Source of the DNA: Candidatus Bathyarchaeota archaeon
GTDB taxonomy: Archaea > Thermoproteota > Bathyarchaeia > Bathyarchaeales > SOJC01
Reading direction: 5' to 3'
Assembly: GCA_030608925.1 (NCBI GenBank)
Contig: JAUWDF010000033.1
Span: forward strand, 1 to 7,180
DNA length: 7,180 nt
The stretch's first letter is position 1. Each line of letters opens with the position of its first letter. Shown one piece after another: positions 6,421-7,180 of the stretch. A program made the translations under genes and the position numbers. The notes beneath the pieces are model-generated. The model had not been told where the DNA came from. It saw only the letters and a list, made by a program, of their open reading frames with translations, and did not search any database.

Positions 6421-7180
6421 GTGAAGGCGGAACTCGCTGAAATAGTTAAAAATGAACTCTCAGGAGAGATGGCAAAATCCTACGTCGCTCAAATCACACG
6501 CTTCCATCGAATTCAAGCTTCTCCTATGTTCCACAGAGCGGCTCAACATGTGAAGGACTCATTACAGAACATCGGGTTCAAGGACGTCAAGATTGAACAA
6601 TACACTTCAAATGGAGCGAAAAAGTATTGGACCTGGACTTCTCCGATCGGCTGGGAAGTAAAAAGTGCTGAACTCCATCTGGTGAAACCAAAAAAGGAGT
6701 TGATTGCCAGATACAAAGATGTGCCAACTTGCCTTCATACTCATAGCAGAGCAACCCCTATCCAAGGCGTCACAGCAGAACTAGTTGATGTAGGTGAGGG
6801 AACCCAACCGAAACACTACAAAAATAAGACAGTGAGAGGCAGATTTGTATTAGCAACCGGAAGGGCAAGAGAAGTCCATGAACAGGCAGTTCATAAATTT
6901 GGTGCCGCTGGTGTAATAACAGACAGCCTAACCTACGAGATTGAGAAAATTCGAGAGAGCATAGATATCCCGGATGCACACGCCTATCAATCCATCTGGC
7001 CCACAAAAGAGGAAGTTGACAGAGTAAGATTTGGTTTCTCACTAAGCAAACGACAAGGCAACCATCTTCGCGCCATGCTCAAAAAGAAACAAGAAGTAAT
7101 ACTTAATGCAAAAGTTGATGCCAGTTTATTTCCCAGCCACCTGGATGTGGTCACAGCTACAATACCAGGCAACCTAAAAC
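6421..7180 (+). CDS. Probable M28-family aminopeptidase with PA-type domain, N-terminal part only
   Basis: An open frame runs without a stop from GTG 6421 off the window end, giving 253 residues. An in-frame TGA at 6409 excludes an earlier start beyond 6412; GAGGG at 6410-6414 gives a six-base spacer to the GTG. The N-terminal helix (about 7-50) with YVAQITRFHRIQASP resembles the lead segment of archaeal M28 (aminopeptidase Y-like) zinc peptidases. Residues about 115-215 look like a protease-associated (PA) domain, with VTAELVDVG, then RGRFVLATG and FGAAGVITD. The last residues, LDVVTATIPG, look like the strand that begins the peptidase domain. All metal-binding and catalytic residues would lie beyond the window, so activity cannot be confirmed here. 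No signal peptide is seen. Its position behind tldDE suggests that it finishes breakdown of the peptides those proteins release, which is inference. Confidence 0.7.
   Translation, partial: MKAELAEIVKNELSGEMAKSYVAQITRFHRIQASPMFHRAAQHVKDSLQNIGFKDVKIEQYTSNGAKKYWTWTSPIGWEVKSAELHLVKPKKELIARYKDVPTCLHTHSRATPIQGVTAELVDVGEGTQPKHYKNKTVRGRFVLATGRAREVHEQAVHKFGAAGVITDSLTYEIEKIRESIDIPDAHAYQSIWPTKEEVDRVRFGFSLSKRQGNHLRAMLKKKQEVILNAKVDASLFPSHLDVVTATIPGNLK

Noticed and set aside
6770..7172. Two overlapping minus-strand open frames near the window end
   Set aside because: Both are antisense to the continuous plus-strand aminopeptidase-like frame that runs off the window, which shows recognisable PA-domain features.

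Overview
This window looks archaeal. The clearest signs are a tRNA-Ala with the G3:U70 pair; a 2-oxoacid:ferredoxin oxidoreductase split into separate KorA, KorB and KorC subunits; TATA-like boxes about 40 bases upstream of start codons, with Shine-Dalgarno motifs (GGAGGT, AGGTGA) in short leaders; and heavy use of GTG or TTG starts. Base composition is moderate and slightly AT-rich. A mesophilic or moderately thermophilic member of the Bathyarchaeia/Thermoproteota side is my guess, but the window has no phylogenetic marker that proves it.

Layout from left to right: (1) tRNA-Ala(CGC) on the minus strand, with the 3' CCA encoded. (2) A small Nudix hydrolase on the plus strand. (3) A convergent, gene-free gap of about 170 bases. 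(4) The minus-strand operon korA-korB-korC, read from about 3431 down to 951, with overlapping stops and starts. (5) A divergent control region of about 180 bases (3432-3614) with a TATA box and Shine-Dalgarno motif for each side and an 8+8-base palindrome between them. (6) A plus-strand peptidase cluster: tldD, then tldE/pmbA overlapping by 4 bases, then, after 56 bases, the start of an aminopeptidase-like gene (PA-type domain, probable M28 family) cut off by the window end.

Working together: KorABC would interconvert a 2-oxoacid (2-oxoglutarate by subunit architecture) plus CoA and ferredoxin with the acyl-CoA, CO2 and reduced ferredoxin. This links central carbon metabolism and amino acid breakdown to electron carriers. 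On the other side of the shared promoter, TldD/TldE would form a heteromeric metalloprotease that cuts unfolded peptides, and the following aminopeptidase-like protein could trim the products. A shared regulatory region would fit coordinated peptide and amino acid catabolism, but that is inference. I do not see a clearly undescribed system. The most interesting points are the palindrome between the divergent promoters, the absence of korD next to korABC, and the tldD-tldE-aminopeptidase grouping.
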